Source: Curtobacterium sp. L6-1 (lineage in GTDB: Bacteria; Actinomycetota; Actinomycetes; Actinomycetales; Microbacteriaceae). Taken from it: a stretch of 64,000 bases of DNA. How positions within the stretch are numbered: the stretch's first letter is position 1; each line of letters opens with the position of its first letter. Both the position numbers and the translations under genes were made by a program. The stretch is from assembly GCF_018885305.1 (NCBI RefSeq), contig NZ_CP076544.1, positions 1,178,001 to 1,242,000 on the forward strand, written 5' to 3'. This document shows, piece after piece, positions 42,898-51,875 of this stretch. The notes under the pieces are model-generated. The model did not search any database. It was given only the letters and a program-made list of their open reading frames with translations, and was not told the origin of the DNA.

Positions 42898-44486
42898 CCG
42901 GCGCGTCCGTGACCGACGCGGCTGCCGCCGGCGTCATCGAGCACGAAGCCCACCGCCGCCGCACCGTCGCCGTCATCGCGCACCCCGACGCCGGCAAGTC
43001 GACCCTGACGGAGTCGCTGACGCTCGCGGCCGACGCGATCGACGAAGCCGGAGCCGTCAAGGGCAAGGCGACCCGTCGTGCGACCGTCTCCGACTGGATG
43101 GAGATCGAACGCAGTCGCGGCATCTCGATCAGCTCGGCGGTCGTCCAGCTCGACGCCGGCGGGACCCTGATCAACGTGGTGGACACGCCCGGTCACGCCG
43201 ACTTCTCCGAGGACACCTACCGTGCCCTGGCCGCCGTCGACTGCGCCGTCATGCTCATCGACGCCGCGAAGGGCATGGAGGCGCAGACCATCCGCCTGTT
43301 CGAGGTGTGCCGCACCCGCGACATCCCGGTCATCGCCGTCGTCAACAAGTGGGACCGCCCCGGTCGCGAGGCGCTCGACCTGCTCGACGAACTCGAGGAG
43401 CGCACCGGCCGCGCGCCGACACCGGTGACCTGGCCGGTGGGCGAGGCCGGCAACCTGCAGGGCCTCGTCGACACCGCGACCGGCACACTCACCACGTACG
43501 CCTCGACCGGTGGCGGCCACCTGCCGGTCGCCACGGAGCGGTCGGCGAGCGAGGCCGCCGAGCTGTTCGGCGCCGACTGGCAGACCGCCCTCGAGGAGGT
43601 CGAGCTCACCCGCGAGGTGCGCGGGCTGCCCGACCAGGACGACTTCCACGAGCGCACCAGCATGCCGGTCTTCTTCGGCGTCGCGACGAAGCACCTCGGC
43701 ACGGTCGATCTGCTGCGGTTCCTCCGTGACGCCGCACCGGCTGCCCTGCCCCGCCGGACCGAGGACGGTGCCGCCCGCCCGGTGACCGAGCCGTTCGCGG
43801 CGCAGGTCTTCAAGGTGCAGGCGAACATGGACCCGTCGCACCACGACCAGGTCGCCTTCGTCCGCATCTGCTCCGGACGTTTCGACCGCGGCATGATGCT
43901 CACGCACGCCCAGTCCGGTCGGCGCTTCAACACCAAGCACGCGCTCAGTGTCTTCGGTCGCGAGCGCGACACCGTGGACGTCGCCTGGCCCGGGGACGTC
44001 GTCGGCCTCGTCAACGCGACGATGCTGCACCCCGGGGACACGCTGTTCAGCGAGGAAGCCGTGGAGTTCGAGCCGCTCCCCCGCTTCGCGCCCGAGATGT
44101 TCGCGACGGTGTCGCCGACCGACCCGAGCACGGCGAAGAAGTTCCGGAAGGGCATGCAGCAGCTCGCCGGCGAGGGCGTCGTCCAGCTGCTGCACTCCGA
44201 GCGTCGGACCGCGCAGGCTCCGATGGTCGGCGTCGTCGGGTCCCTGCAGCTCGAGGTGCTCACCACGCGTCTGCTCGCCGAGTTCGGGACCGCCGTCCGG
44301 GTGGAACCGCTGCCGTGGACCATGGTGCGGACGGTCACCGACTCCGACTTCGCGATCCTCGAGAAGCGGCGGGACATGGAGATCGTCACGACCGACCGCG
44401 ACCGGTACGGACTGTTCCGCGACCAGTGGCACCTCAACTCGGTGCTCCGCGAACTACAGGGGCTGGAGCTCCCGGCAGCGGTCTGA
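42894..44486 (+). CDS. prfC: Peptide chain release factor 3
   Basis: The 530-residue product is the GTPase RF3, which recycles RF1/RF2 after termination. G motifs are intact: AHPDAGKST at 30-38, the switch region RGISISSAVVQ, VDTPGHADF (G3) and VVNKWDR (G4). Domain II and III segments follow (QANMDPSHHDQVAFVRICSGRFDRGM, VVGSLQLEVLTTRLLAEFG). The length is normal. The start GTG 42894 overlaps the stop of a 20-codon leader frame, suggesting translational coupling. Confidence 0.94.
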   Translation: MTGASVTDAAAAGVIEHEAHRRRTVAVIAHPDAGKSTLTESLTLAADAIDEAGAVKGKATRRATVSDWMEIERSRGISISSAVVQLDAGGTLINVVDTPGHADFSEDTYRALAAVDCAVMLIDAAKGMEAQTIRLFEVCRTRDIPVIAVVNKWDRPGREALDLLDELEERTGRAPTPVTWPVGEAGNLQGLVDTATGTLTTYASTGGGHLPVATERSASEAAELFGADWQTALEEVELTREVRGLPDQDDFHERTSMPVFFGVATKHLGTVDLLRFLRDAAPAALPRRTEDGAARPVTEPFAAQVFKVQANMDPSHHDQVAFVRICSGRFDRGMMLTHAQSGRRFNTKHALSVFGRERDTVDVAWPGDVVGLVNATMLHPGDTLFSEEAVEFEPLPRFAPEMFATVSPTDPSTAKKFRKGMQQLAGEGVVQLLHSERRTAQAPMVGVVGSLQLEVLTTRLLAEFGTAVRVEPLPWTMVRTVTDSDFAILEKRRDMEIVTTDRDRYGLFRDQWHLNSVLRELQGLELPAAV

Positions 44487-44511
44487 CCTCCGCCCGGCCG
44501 CGCGGGTCAGC

Positions 44512-44622
44512 GGGATGTCTCGGGACGCAGCTGCTCGAGGGGCAGTTCGATCCGGGCGACCGCGGCGGCCACGTCGCTGAGGCGCTGCTGCGTCGTCCGG
44601 GCGTACCGGCGCAGGAGCTACC
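44512..44622 (-). pseudogene. Possible remnant: C-terminal end of an unidentified protein
   Basis: On the minus strand a stop-bounded frame reads LLRRYARTTQQRLSDVAAAV and then ARIELPLEQLRPETSR before TGA. The helical, well-coded look suggests the end of a lost gene, but it has no start codon or ribosome site. The spacer between prfC and the small membrane protein gene otherwise holds nothing recognisable. Confidence 0.25.
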
Positions 44623-44803
44623 GAACCAGGCGTCGGACGTGCAGCTGCCCGCTGCGGTCGGACCTCCGGATCACCTGACGCACCGGCACCGCCACCACGG
44701 CCCACTTGTCCCCTCGACGCGGATGCGTGCGGACCGACATGTGCGGCCGAGGAACGTGGTCGTCACGAGGGCAGACGTCCTCGTGACAACGAAAGCAGTC
44801 TCC

Positions 44804-45088
44804 TTGAGCAACGCACCCCGCACCAACCGCCCGAACGACACGCACCGCACCGTCTGGTCCGAGACCAAGTCGGCGCTGAAGACCACCGAGTTCTACGTCT
44901 GGCTGGTCGTCTCGATCGCCATCCTCGTGGCGGCAGCGGTCACCGACGACGGCGACGACGGACAGCGTTTCGGCGCCGACCACGCCTGGCTCTACGTCGC
45001 GATCGTGACGGCGGCCTACATCGTCAGCCGCGGCCTCGCGAAGGCCGGCGTGCACCGCGACGACCGTCAGGACGACGACCGCTCCTGA
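44804..45088 (+). CDS. Small two-helix membrane protein
   Basis: A 94-residue protein: a polar head, TVWSETKSALKTTEFYVWLVVSIAILVAAAV as first helix, an acidic loop, HAWLYVAIVTAAYIVSRGLAKAG as second helix and a charged tail. Proteins of this shape are common hypotheticals in Microbacteriaceae. The function is unknown. The start is uncertain: TTG 44804 has a weak GAAAG site, and GTG 44783 would add seven residues. A strong terminator follows 15 bases after the stop. Confidence 0.65.
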   Translation: MSNAPRTNRPNDTHRTVWSETKSALKTTEFYVWLVVSIAILVAAAVTDDGDDGQRFGADHAWLYVAIVTAAYIVSRGLAKAGVHRDDRQDDDRS

Positions 45089-45103
45089 TCCCCGCAGCAC
45101 ACG

Positions 45104-45143
45104 ACGGACCCCCGGCTCTCCTCACGGAGAGCCGGGGGTCCGT
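45104..45143. terminator. 18-bp perfect hairpin between convergent genes
   Basis: Arms 45104-45121 and 45126-45143 pair perfectly around TCAC. It should terminate both the rightward small membrane protein gene and the leftward flgB-flgE operon. Confidence 0.9.
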
Positions 45144-45164
45144 CGTTCGTGCGGTGCGCCGGGA

Positions 45165-46340
45165 TCAGCGCTTGAGGTTCGTGAGCTCCTGCAGCACCTC
45201 GTCCGACGTGGTGATGATGCGGGCGTTCGCCTGGAAGCCACGCTGCGCGACGATCAGGTTCGTGAACTCCTGCGACAGGTCGACGTTCGACATCTCGAGC
45301 GCGCCGGCCGCGAGCGACCCGACACCCGCGGACCCCGGGACGCCTACCATCGCCGCACCGGAGTTCGCGGTCGCGCGGTAGCCGGACGCCCCGGTCTTCT
45401 CGAGACCGGCCGGGTTGGCGAAGGTCGCGAGGGCGATGCGTCCGACGGCCAGCGAGGAGCCGTTCGAGAACGTGCCCATGACGGTGCCGTCCTTCGAGAT
45501 CGAGTAGCTCTTCAGCGACCCGGCCTCGTGCCCGTTCTGCGACGAGATCGCGGCGGTGTTCAGCGCCGCGAAGCCGGTCAGCTGCGTCATGTCGACCGCG
45601 ATGCCGCCGACCTGCAGCGTGGCGCCGCGGGTGATCTTGCCGTCGGTACCGAAGGCGATCGTGCCGGTGGCGGACTGGCCCTGCCCGTTCGAGGCGGCCA
45701 CGGACCAGCCGGCGGCGGTCTTCGTGTACGCGAGCGACAGCGTGTGCTTCGTGCCGTACTGGTCGAAGACGGTGGCGTCGCGATTCAGGGTCTCACCGAC
45801 GGCGGTGTCCGACGGCAGGTTGCCGGTGACGCCCGCGGTGCTCGTCGCGGTGGCCGGTGCGGCGGCCTGCAGCGGCAGGGTGATGTCGGTCATCCGGCCG
45901 CCGTCGTTGACGACGCCGTTCGTGGCCGAGTAGCCCTGGACGATTTTGCCGTCGGCGCTGACCAGGCGCCCGTCGGCGTCGAAGTCGAACGCGCCCGCGC
46001 GGCTGTAGACCGTGTCGTTGCCCAGGCGGGTGACGAAGAAGCCGTCGCCGGAGATCATCAGGTCGGTGGCCTTGCCCGTGGCCTGCGCCGAGCCCTGGGC
46101 GAAGTTCGTCGAGACGCCGGCGACCTGCACGCCGAGGCCGATCTGTGCCGGGTTCGTGCCGCCGATGCCGGTCTGCGGGCCGCCGGCGCCCTGCGTCATC
46201 TGCGACAGCGTGTCCTGGAACACCGTGGTCGACGACTTGAAGCCAGCGGTGTTCACGTTGGCGATGTTGTTGCCCGTGACGTCGAGCATCTCCTGGTGGG
46301 AGCGGAGGCCGGAGATCCCGGAGTAGAGCGAGCGGAGCAT
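45165..46340 (-). CDS. flgE: Flagellar hook protein FlgE
   Basis: The 391-residue product is a hook protein. The N-terminal rod/hook signature MLRSLYSGISGLRSHQEMLDVTGNNIANVNTAGFK is intact, DLMISGDGFFVTR and YSRAGAFDFDADGRLVSADG follow, and the C-terminus NVDLSQEFTNLIVAQRGFQANARIITTSDEVLQEL forms the inner coiled layer. The outer domains (residues 150-300) are variable. It is the last gene of its operon. Confidence 0.95.
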   Translation of the reverse strand: MLRSLYSGISGLRSHQEMLDVTGNNIANVNTAGFKSSTTVFQDTLSQMTQGAGGPQTGIGGTNPAQIGLGVQVAGVSTNFAQGSAQATGKATDLMISGDGFFVTRLGNDTVYSRAGAFDFDADGRLVSADGKIVQGYSATNGVVNDGGRMTDITLPLQAAAPATATSTAGVTGNLPSDTAVGETLNRDATVFDQYGTKHTLSLAYTKTAAGWSVAASNGQGQSATGTIAFGTDGKITRGATLQVGGIAVDMTQLTGFAALNTAAISSQNGHEAGSLKSYSISKDGTVMGTFSNGSSLAVGRIALATFANPAGLEKTGASGYRATANSGAAMVGVPGSAGVGSLAAGALEMSNVDLSQEFTNLIVAQRGFQANARIITTSDEVLQELTNLKR

Positions 46341-46392
46341 GGTGCGTCCCTTCGTGGACGAGGTGGAGGAGGAAGCAGTGGGTGGGAGGAGG

Positions 46393-46833
46393 TCAGGAAC
46401 CGGAGGTCGTGGAGATACCGGAGATCACGTCGAGATCGACCTCCTTCCCGTTGACGGTCACGGTCGGCACGCTCTCGGCGTAGGACACCGCGGTCGCGGC
46501 TCCGGTGACCGCCTTGCCCGAGGCGGCGTCGGTGTAGCTGACCTGCTTCCCGACGAGGTTCGCGGCGGCCATCCGCATCTGCAGGGAGAACCCCTCGTTG
46601 GCCGTCGTGGTCTGGTTGGTGATCTGCTCCATCATCGCGAGCTGCGTCTGCTGGCCGATCATCTGGTTCGTGTCCATCGGCGACGACGGGTCCTGGTTGC
46701 GGAGCTGCGTCACGAGGAGCTTCATGAAGACCTCGGAGTCCATCGTCTGGGACCGCGAGGACGTCGGGTTGGCGGCGAGGGCGGCGGCCTGTGCGGCAGC
46801 GTCCAGGGAGCCGGAGATCCCGTCGAGTGGCAT
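46393..46833 (-). CDS. flgD: Flagellar hook capping protein FlgD
   Basis: A 146-residue hook-cap protein. The conserved head DSEVFMKLLVTQLRNQDPSSPMDTNQMIGQQTQLAMMEQI is the FlgD signature. A short beta-domain follows (GKQVSYTDAASGKAVTGAATAVSY ... VDLDVISGI). The Ig-like domain of Salmonella FlgD is missing, as in many Gram-positive versions. It lies between fliK and flgE. Confidence 0.93.
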   Translation of the reverse strand: MPLDGISGSLDAAAQAAALAANPTSSRSQTMDSEVFMKLLVTQLRNQDPSSPMDTNQMIGQQTQLAMMEQITNQTTTANEGFSLQMRMAAANLVGKQVSYTDAASGKAVTGAATAVSYAESVPTVTVNGKEVDLDVISGISTTSGS

Positions 46834-46860
46834 GGTTGCGTTCCTTGTCGTGGTGGCCGG

Positions 46861-48711
46861 TCAGGCGAGGACGTCGAGTCCCGCGGTGCGGACGGTGGTC
46901 GGGGCGGACGGGAGGGAGGCGGCGGAGGCGGGGCGCGCCTCCCGGCCGGCGGTCGTGGTGCCGTCGGCACGGTCGCCGCGGCGGGACGTGTCGGACCGGC
47001 TGTCACGATGGTCCGTGTCCGGCTGGTTCTGGTTGGACAGGTCGAGGGTGGCGCCCGAGTCGCGTCGAAGGTCCGGCAGGATCTGGCGCACGGCGTCCCG
47101 TCCGGCGTCCGAGGCGGCGAACAGCTCGACGTGCATACCGTGGCCGGTGACGTGCGCACGGACGGTGACGGGGCCGAGGGCCTCGGGGGCGAGCTGCACC
47201 GTCACGACGTGCTCGCCGGGTCCGGCGTGCGCGAGCGTGAACAGGGGCCGCGCGAGTTGCTGGGTCAGCGGCTGCGGGGCCGCAGCGGGTGCGGTCGCAC
47301 CGGGCGTGGTGGCGGTCGCCGTCGGGGCCTGGGCCGGGCCGGTGGTCGCGGGGACCGTCAGGACGACGGGCGTCCCGCCGGGTCCGGTCTGGAGGCTCGT
47401 CCCGCCCTGGTCGACGACGGTCGCCGCCGACGCGGGGCCGGTCGGGGCGGGCGCCGTGCCCGGGGCACCGGCGGACGTCGTGCGGACCGCGGGGCTCTCT
47501 GCGGAGCCGCGGGGTGCCGCGGCCGTCGCCTGGGCGGCCGCGGTCGTGTCCGCCGACGCGGAGACCGGGACGGTGGGGGTGCCCGGGGCCGTGGAGCCGG
47601 CCGAGGCGACGGGGTTCGTCGAGGTGGCGGCCGTGGTCGCTGCGGCGGCGGTCGCGGCGGCGGGCGTCTCCGCGGTCGCGGCGGCGTCCGTCGCGACGGT
47701 GCCCGGGACCGGAACGCCGGACGCCGGCAGCGTGTTCGCCGGAGCGGTCGCGCCGACGGCGTCGGTCGAAGTCGTCGGGGTCGCTGCGGCGCTGCCGTCG
47801 GTGTCCGACCCGAGGGACGTGGTGCCGACGTCCGTCGTGCCGGCGGTCGTCGTCCCGGCGTCGCCGGTCGTCACGGACGGGTCGGGGACCGCGGTGGTGC
47901 CCGCGAGGGTCGGTGCGGTCTCCGGCGCGCCGAGGACTCCCCCGGTGGTCGCACCGGTCGGGACCGTGGCGGCGCCGACCGGCGTCGACGCGACCGTCGG
48001 CGCGGTTGCCGGCGCGACGGCGGCGGCGGCGGAGAGCGCACCCGAGCCCGCGGTGTCCGCGGGGGCGGTCGGCGTCGGCTGATCGGCGGCGTCCGGCGAC
48101 CCCGCGGCGGCGGGCGACCCCGCGGCGGCGTCCGGCGACGTCGGACGGACCGCGCCCGCGACGTCGCCTGGGCGTCCGGAGGGGTCCGCCGACCGGGCGG
48201 CGTCGCTCGACCGAGCGGCGTCGCTCGACCGGGCGGTGTCGGCAGGGCGGGCGGCGTCGCCGGACCGGACGGCGTCGGCGCTCCCCGTCCCGTCGCCAGC
48301 GCGGGCGGACCGGACGTGCCCGGCGGCGCGGCTGCTCCGCTCGGTCGGCATGCCGGCGAGCAGTGCCGCGGTCGACGGCGCACCGGACGCGCGGTCCTCC
48401 GTGCGCTCGCCCGTCGACCCGGCGTGCTGTCGACCCGCCGTCGCGGCACGGTCGGCGTCACGTCGGGCATCGGCGTGGCGCGCGGCCTCGCGACGGGTCT
48501 CGAGGGCACGAGCGGCCCCGAGGCCGGCCCGGTCCTCCGCCGCCGGTCCCCGATCGCGCTCGGCACGGGCTCCGACCGCAGACAGGGTGACGTCGAACGC
48601 CGCACCCGACCGACGCGCGGCCAGGTCGGCCAACGACCCGGTGCCCGACGGTGCGTTCCGCGCCGCCTCGGTCCCGGCGGTCCGGGACGGCGACGCCGTC
48701 ACGGCGGTCAC
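46861..48711 (-). CDS. fliK: Flagellar hook-length control protein FliK
   Basis: A 616-residue FliK. About 450 residues are a low-complexity Ala/Thr/Pro/Ser ruler with short repeats such as SSDAARSSDAARSAD and AGSPAAAGSPDAA. The conserved C-terminal domain follows: EHVVTVQLAPEALGPVTVRAHV carries the LxPExLGxVxV motif that signals to FlhB. The order flgD-fliK and the GTGA overlap with the upstream NlpC/P60 gene fix the start. The repeats may let hook length vary. Confidence 0.88.
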   Translation of the reverse strand: MTAVTASPSRTAGTEAARNAPSGTGSLADLAARRSGAAFDVTLSAVGARAERDRGPAAEDRAGLGAARALETRREAARHADARRDADRAATAGRQHAGSTGERTEDRASGAPSTAALLAGMPTERSSRAAGHVRSARAGDGTGSADAVRSGDAARPADTARSSDAARSSDAARSADPSGRPGDVAGAVRPTSPDAAAGSPAAAGSPDAADQPTPTAPADTAGSGALSAAAAVAPATAPTVASTPVGAATVPTGATTGGVLGAPETAPTLAGTTAVPDPSVTTGDAGTTTAGTTDVGTTSLGSDTDGSAAATPTTSTDAVGATAPANTLPASGVPVPGTVATDAAATAETPAAATAAAATTAATSTNPVASAGSTAPGTPTVPVSASADTTAAAQATAAAPRGSAESPAVRTTSAGAPGTAPAPTGPASAATVVDQGGTSLQTGPGGTPVVLTVPATTGPAQAPTATATTPGATAPAAAPQPLTQQLARPLFTLAHAGPGEHVVTVQLAPEALGPVTVRAHVTGHGMHVELFAASDAGRDAVRQILPDLRRDSGATLDLSNQNQPDTDHRDSRSDTSRRGDRADGTTTAGREARPASAASLPSAPTTVRTAGLDVLA

Positions 48712-49478
48712 GCGGCGCTCCCGGCGGCGAGCAGCGACTTGAGCGCGGCGGTCTGCAGGTCCGTCGCGGCCGTGCTGCCGGCTGCACCGACGGACCGGGT
48801 GGCCGACGTCGCGGAGGCGGCTGCAGCCTCCTGAGCGGAGGGCACGATGCGGCGGATGGTGGCGATGTCGGCGTCCGAGTACCAGTTGTCGACGATCCGG
48901 ACGTCCTTGCCGGGGCGGGGTGCGTGCAGCACCTTGCCGTCGCCGACGTAGATGACGACGTGGCCCTCGCCCTTCGGGATGATGAGGTCGCCGGGCTGCG
49001 CCTGCGCCAGGGACGGCACGGCGACGCCCATGTCGGCCTGGTCGGGCACGACGCGCGGCATGCTGACGCCGAGGTCCTTGAAGACGGTCTGCACCAGGCC
49101 GGAGCAGTCCATGCCGGCGCGGGTCTCGCCGCCGAACACGTACGGCACGCCGAGGTACTGCTTCGCGGCCGCGACGACGTCGTCCCCGGTGGCACCGCTG
49201 CCGGTCGCGACGGTGCCGCGGCCGGCGTCGACGGAGGTTGCCGGGGCTGCGGTGGCGGCCACGGCGGGGCTGCCGGACGCCGCGGCGCTCGGGGCGGCGC
49301 CGCCGGACGTGGCACCGCCCGCGGTGCCGTTCGCCGTCGCGAGGGCGTCCGCGAAGGCCGAGGACGACGCGGCCGCAGCGGAGGCCGATCCACCGGCCGG
49401 ACGCGAGGTGCCGCCCTGCAGCGTCTCGATCTGGCTGCGGATCTCGCTGATCCGCGAGAGCACGGCGTCGATGCTCAT
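48708..49478 (-). CDS. NlpC/P60 peptidoglycan hydrolase in the flagellar operon
   Basis: A 256-residue protein: a short N-terminal helix (DAVLSRISEIRSQIETLQGG), a long Ala/Gly/Ser linker, then an NlpC/P60 domain from about residue 98. The catalytic cysteine is in MDCSGLVQTVF, the histidine in GEGHVVIYVGDG and the third polar residue near VLHAPRPG. No classical signal peptide is seen, so it may leave through the flagellar export gate. Its position between fliJ and fliK suggests that it opens peptidoglycan for the rod, the job of FlgJ in other bacteria. Confidence 0.88.
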   Translation of the reverse strand: MSIDAVLSRISEIRSQIETLQGGTSRPAGGSASAAAASSSAFADALATANGTAGGATSGGAAPSAAASGSPAVAATAAPATSVDAGRGTVATGSGATGDDVVAAAKQYLGVPYVFGGETRAGMDCSGLVQTVFKDLGVSMPRVVPDQADMGVAVPSLAQAQPGDLIIPKGEGHVVIYVGDGKVLHAPRPGKDVRIVDNWYSDADIATIRRIVPSAQEAAAASATSATRSVGAAGSTAATDLQTAALKSLLAAGSAA

Positions 49479-49900
49479 CGGTGTCCCCCCTCGGTGCGGC
49501 GACGAGTGGCGATCTCGTCGAGTGCGTTCTGTTCGGCGCGCAGGTCCTCGGCGGCGACACGGGTGGTGTGCTGCCCCTCGAGCTTCTCGAGCCCGAGTGC
49601 CGACCGGCGTGCGGCGTTGTAGGTGTCCTGCGCCCGGTCGGCGTCGGCGCGCCGGGAGCGGACGACGGCGTCGAGCTCCTCGAGCATCCCGCGCGTCGCG
49701 GCCCGGGCCGAGGCGACCGCACTGAGCGTGGCCGCGTCGGAGATCGTCTGCGCCTCGTCCGCGAGCGTGCGGCGGGCGGCCATCCGGGCGTCGGCGGCGT
49801 CGCGCACGCGGCCGTTCGCGTCCGCGAGGGTCGCTGCGGCCCGGTCCTGTTCGGCGTGCCGGAGGCGCAGGAGTCCGGCGAGCGGGAAGCGGCGCTGCAT
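49475..49900 (-). CDS. fliJ: Flagellar export protein FliJ
   Basis: A 141-residue, almost wholly alpha-helical coiled-coil protein (RFPLAGLLRLRHAEQDRAAATLADANGRVRDAADAR ... NALDEIATRRR). Shape, length and position right after fliI identify FliJ, the gamma-subunit-like stalk inside the FliI hexamer. The ATG overlaps the fliI stop by one base. Sequence conservation of FliJ is low, so context carries much of the call. Confidence 0.82.
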   Translation of the reverse strand: MQRRFPLAGLLRLRHAEQDRAAATLADANGRVRDAADARMAARRTLADEAQTISDAATLSAVASARAATRGMLEELDAVVRSRRADADRAQDTYNAARRSALGLEKLEGQHTTRVAAEDLRAEQNALDEIATRRRTEGGHR

Positions 49901-51249
49901 CACGCACCTCCCGGCAGACCGAGGGTGCGGACGAGACCCGCCAGCCGCTCCCACGAGCCCGCGGCGGTGACCTGGTCGTCCATGCCCTGGCGCAGGAAGG
50001 CGTCGATCGCGTCCTGGTGGTCCACGGCGGCGTCGACGAGCGGGTTCGTGCCGCGCTGGTAGGCGCCGACGTCGAGCAGGTCCTGCGCGCTGCGGCGGGC
50101 CGCCATCACCTTCCGGAGCGCGGTCGCGACGGACCGCTGCTCGGTCGTGGTGACCTTCGAGGCGACGCGCGAGATCGAGCCGAGGGCGTCGACGGACGGG
50201 AAGTGTCCGGTGACCGCGAGCTTCCGGTCGAGCACGACGTGCCCGTCCAGGATGCTCCGGGCGGCGTCCGCGATCGGCTCGTTGTGGTCGTCGCCGTCGA
50301 CGAGCACGGTGTAGAGCCCGGTGACGCTGCCGACCCGGTCGGTGCCGGCGCGCTCGAGCAGCCCGGCGAGCACCGAGAACGTCGACGGCGGGTAGCCCCG
50401 GGTGGCCGGGGGTTCGCCGACGGACAGGCCGATCTCGCGCTGCGCCATGGCCACGCGGGTGAGCGAGTCCATCATGAGCACGACGTCCTGGCCGGCGTCG
50501 CGGAAGGACTCGGCGATGCGGGTCGCGACGAACGCCGCGCGCATCCGCATCAGCGCCGGTTCGTCCGACGTCGACACGACGACGATCGACCGGGCCAGGC
50601 CCTCCGGTCCCAGGTCGTCCTCGAGGAACTCGCGCACCTCGCGGCCGCGCTCCCCGACGAGGGCGATCACGGTCACGGCCGCGTCGCTCCCCCGCGCGAT
50701 CATCGACAGCAGCGAGGACTTGCCGACGCCGGAGCCCGCGAAGAGCCCCATGCGCTGGCCACGGCCGACGGTCGTCAGGGTGTCGAGCACGCGCACGCCG
50801 AGCTGCAGCGGGGTGTCGATGCGAGTCCGCGCCATCGCGTTCGGGGTGTCGTGGTCGAGCGGCACCCAGTCGTCGGCGGCGAGCGGACCCCGGTCGTCGA
50901 TCGGGCGACCGAGCCCGTCGAGCACGCGGCCGAACAGCCCGGTGCCCGTCGGGACGAGCACCGGCCCGCCGGTGGACCGGACGGGGGTGCCCGCGGTGAC
51001 GCCGGTGAGCCGTCCGAGCGGCATGCAGCGGACCCCGGAGGCGTCGGTCGCGACGACCTCGACGGCGGTCTGCCCGGCGCCCTCGGCACCGACGGTCAGG
51101 ACCTCGCCGACGCTGGCGTCCAGCCCGGCGACGGTCAGGCCCAGGCCGACGGCACTCGTCACGGTGCCGACCCGCTGCGGCCGGGCGGCACGCAGCGCCT
51201 CGTCGAGGCCGCGCGGGCGGAGCAGTTCGAGCACGCCGGACCCGCTCAC
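49900..51249 (-). CDS. fliI: Flagellum-specific ATPase FliI
   Basis: The 449-residue product is a rotary type III export ATPase. The Walker A loop AGSGVGKSS is at residues 171-179. IALVGERGREVREFLED, Walker B DVVLMMDSLTRVAMAQREIGLSVGEPP and GSVTGLYTVLVDGDDHNEPIADAARSILDGHVVL are classic FliI. Residues 1-90 form the beta-barrel. It delivers substrates to the FlhAB gate with FliH and FliJ. Confidence 0.96.
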   Translation of the reverse strand: MSGSGVLELLRPRGLDEALRAARPQRVGTVTSAVGLGLTVAGLDASVGEVLTVGAEGAGQTAVEVVATDASGVRCMPLGRLTGVTAGTPVRSTGGPVLVPTGTGLFGRVLDGLGRPIDDRGPLAADDWVPLDHDTPNAMARTRIDTPLQLGVRVLDTLTTVGRGQRMGLFAGSGVGKSSLLSMIARGSDAAVTVIALVGERGREVREFLEDDLGPEGLARSIVVVSTSDEPALMRMRAAFVATRIAESFRDAGQDVVLMMDSLTRVAMAQREIGLSVGEPPATRGYPPSTFSVLAGLLERAGTDRVGSVTGLYTVLVDGDDHNEPIADAARSILDGHVVLDRKLAVTGHFPSVDALGSISRVASKVTTTEQRSVATALRKVMAARRSAQDLLDVGAYQRGTNPLVDAAVDHQDAIDAFLRQGMDDQVTAAGSWERLAGLVRTLGLPGGA

Positions 51250-51875
51250 CGGACGCCGCCCAGGGCGGTCCGCGCACGGTCGAGGGCCGCATCGACGCGG
51301 GCGTCGAGCAGGCCGTCGGGCAGGTCGACGACGGCATCCCCGTCGCGGAGCGACGGGTCGGCGACGACCGGGACAGGCAGCGACAGTCCGTCGAGCGCGG
51401 CCGCGTCGGCGGGGCTGAGGCGGACCGCAGTCACGACGGGAGCCGCGGCCACCTCCAGCGCACGACGCAGGGTCTCCTCGGCGGACGCGGCACGACGACC
51501 GGTCGCGTCCACGTCGTCGCCGGTCGGACGGGAGGCCCGCACCGCGGCACCGACGACGGCCTCCGCCAGGTCGACGGCCGCGCTGGCGAGCGACTCCTCA
51601 GCGGCGGCGAGCACCGGCGCGACGCGGGCCTGCAGCGCCGCGGCGGCGCGGTCGAGGACGGCGACGCGGTCGGCGACGACGGCGTCGAGCGCGGCGAGCC
51701 GGGCCGCGTGCTCGGCGTCCATCCGGACCCGGAGCGCGTCGGTCTCCACCTGCGCGGCCCGGAGTCCGGCGGCGTACCCGGCGGCGTGCCCGCGGACGTC
51801 GGCGCTGGCGGCACGACGGGTGAGGGCGGCGTCCGTGATGACCGGGAACGCGACCGGGGCGAAGCGGTCAGTCAA
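51246..51875 (-). CDS. fliH: Flagellar assembly protein FliH
   Basis: A 209-residue Ala-rich helical protein (HAAGYAAGLRAAQVETDALRVRMDAEHAARLAALDAVV) with a C-terminal domain like the ATP synthase delta subunit (VTAVRLSPADAAALDGLSLPVPVVADPSLRDGDAVVDL). This fits FliH, the stator-like regulator of FliI. It overlaps fliG by eight bases and fliI by four. Confidence 0.85.
   Translation of the reverse strand: MTDRFAPVAFPVITDAALTRRAASADVRGHAAGYAAGLRAAQVETDALRVRMDAEHAARLAALDAVVADRVAVLDRAAAALQARVAPVLAAAEESLASAAVDLAEAVVGAAVRASRPTGDDVDATGRRAASAEETLRRALEVAAAPVVTAVRLSPADAAALDGLSLPVPVVADPSLRDGDAVVDLPDGLLDARVDAALDRARTALGGVR

Noticed and set aside
44454..44705. An 83-codon minus-strand open frame after prfC
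   Set aside because: Arg/Ala-rich translation without ribosome site; a different minus frame at 44512-44622 looks more protein-like but lacks a start.
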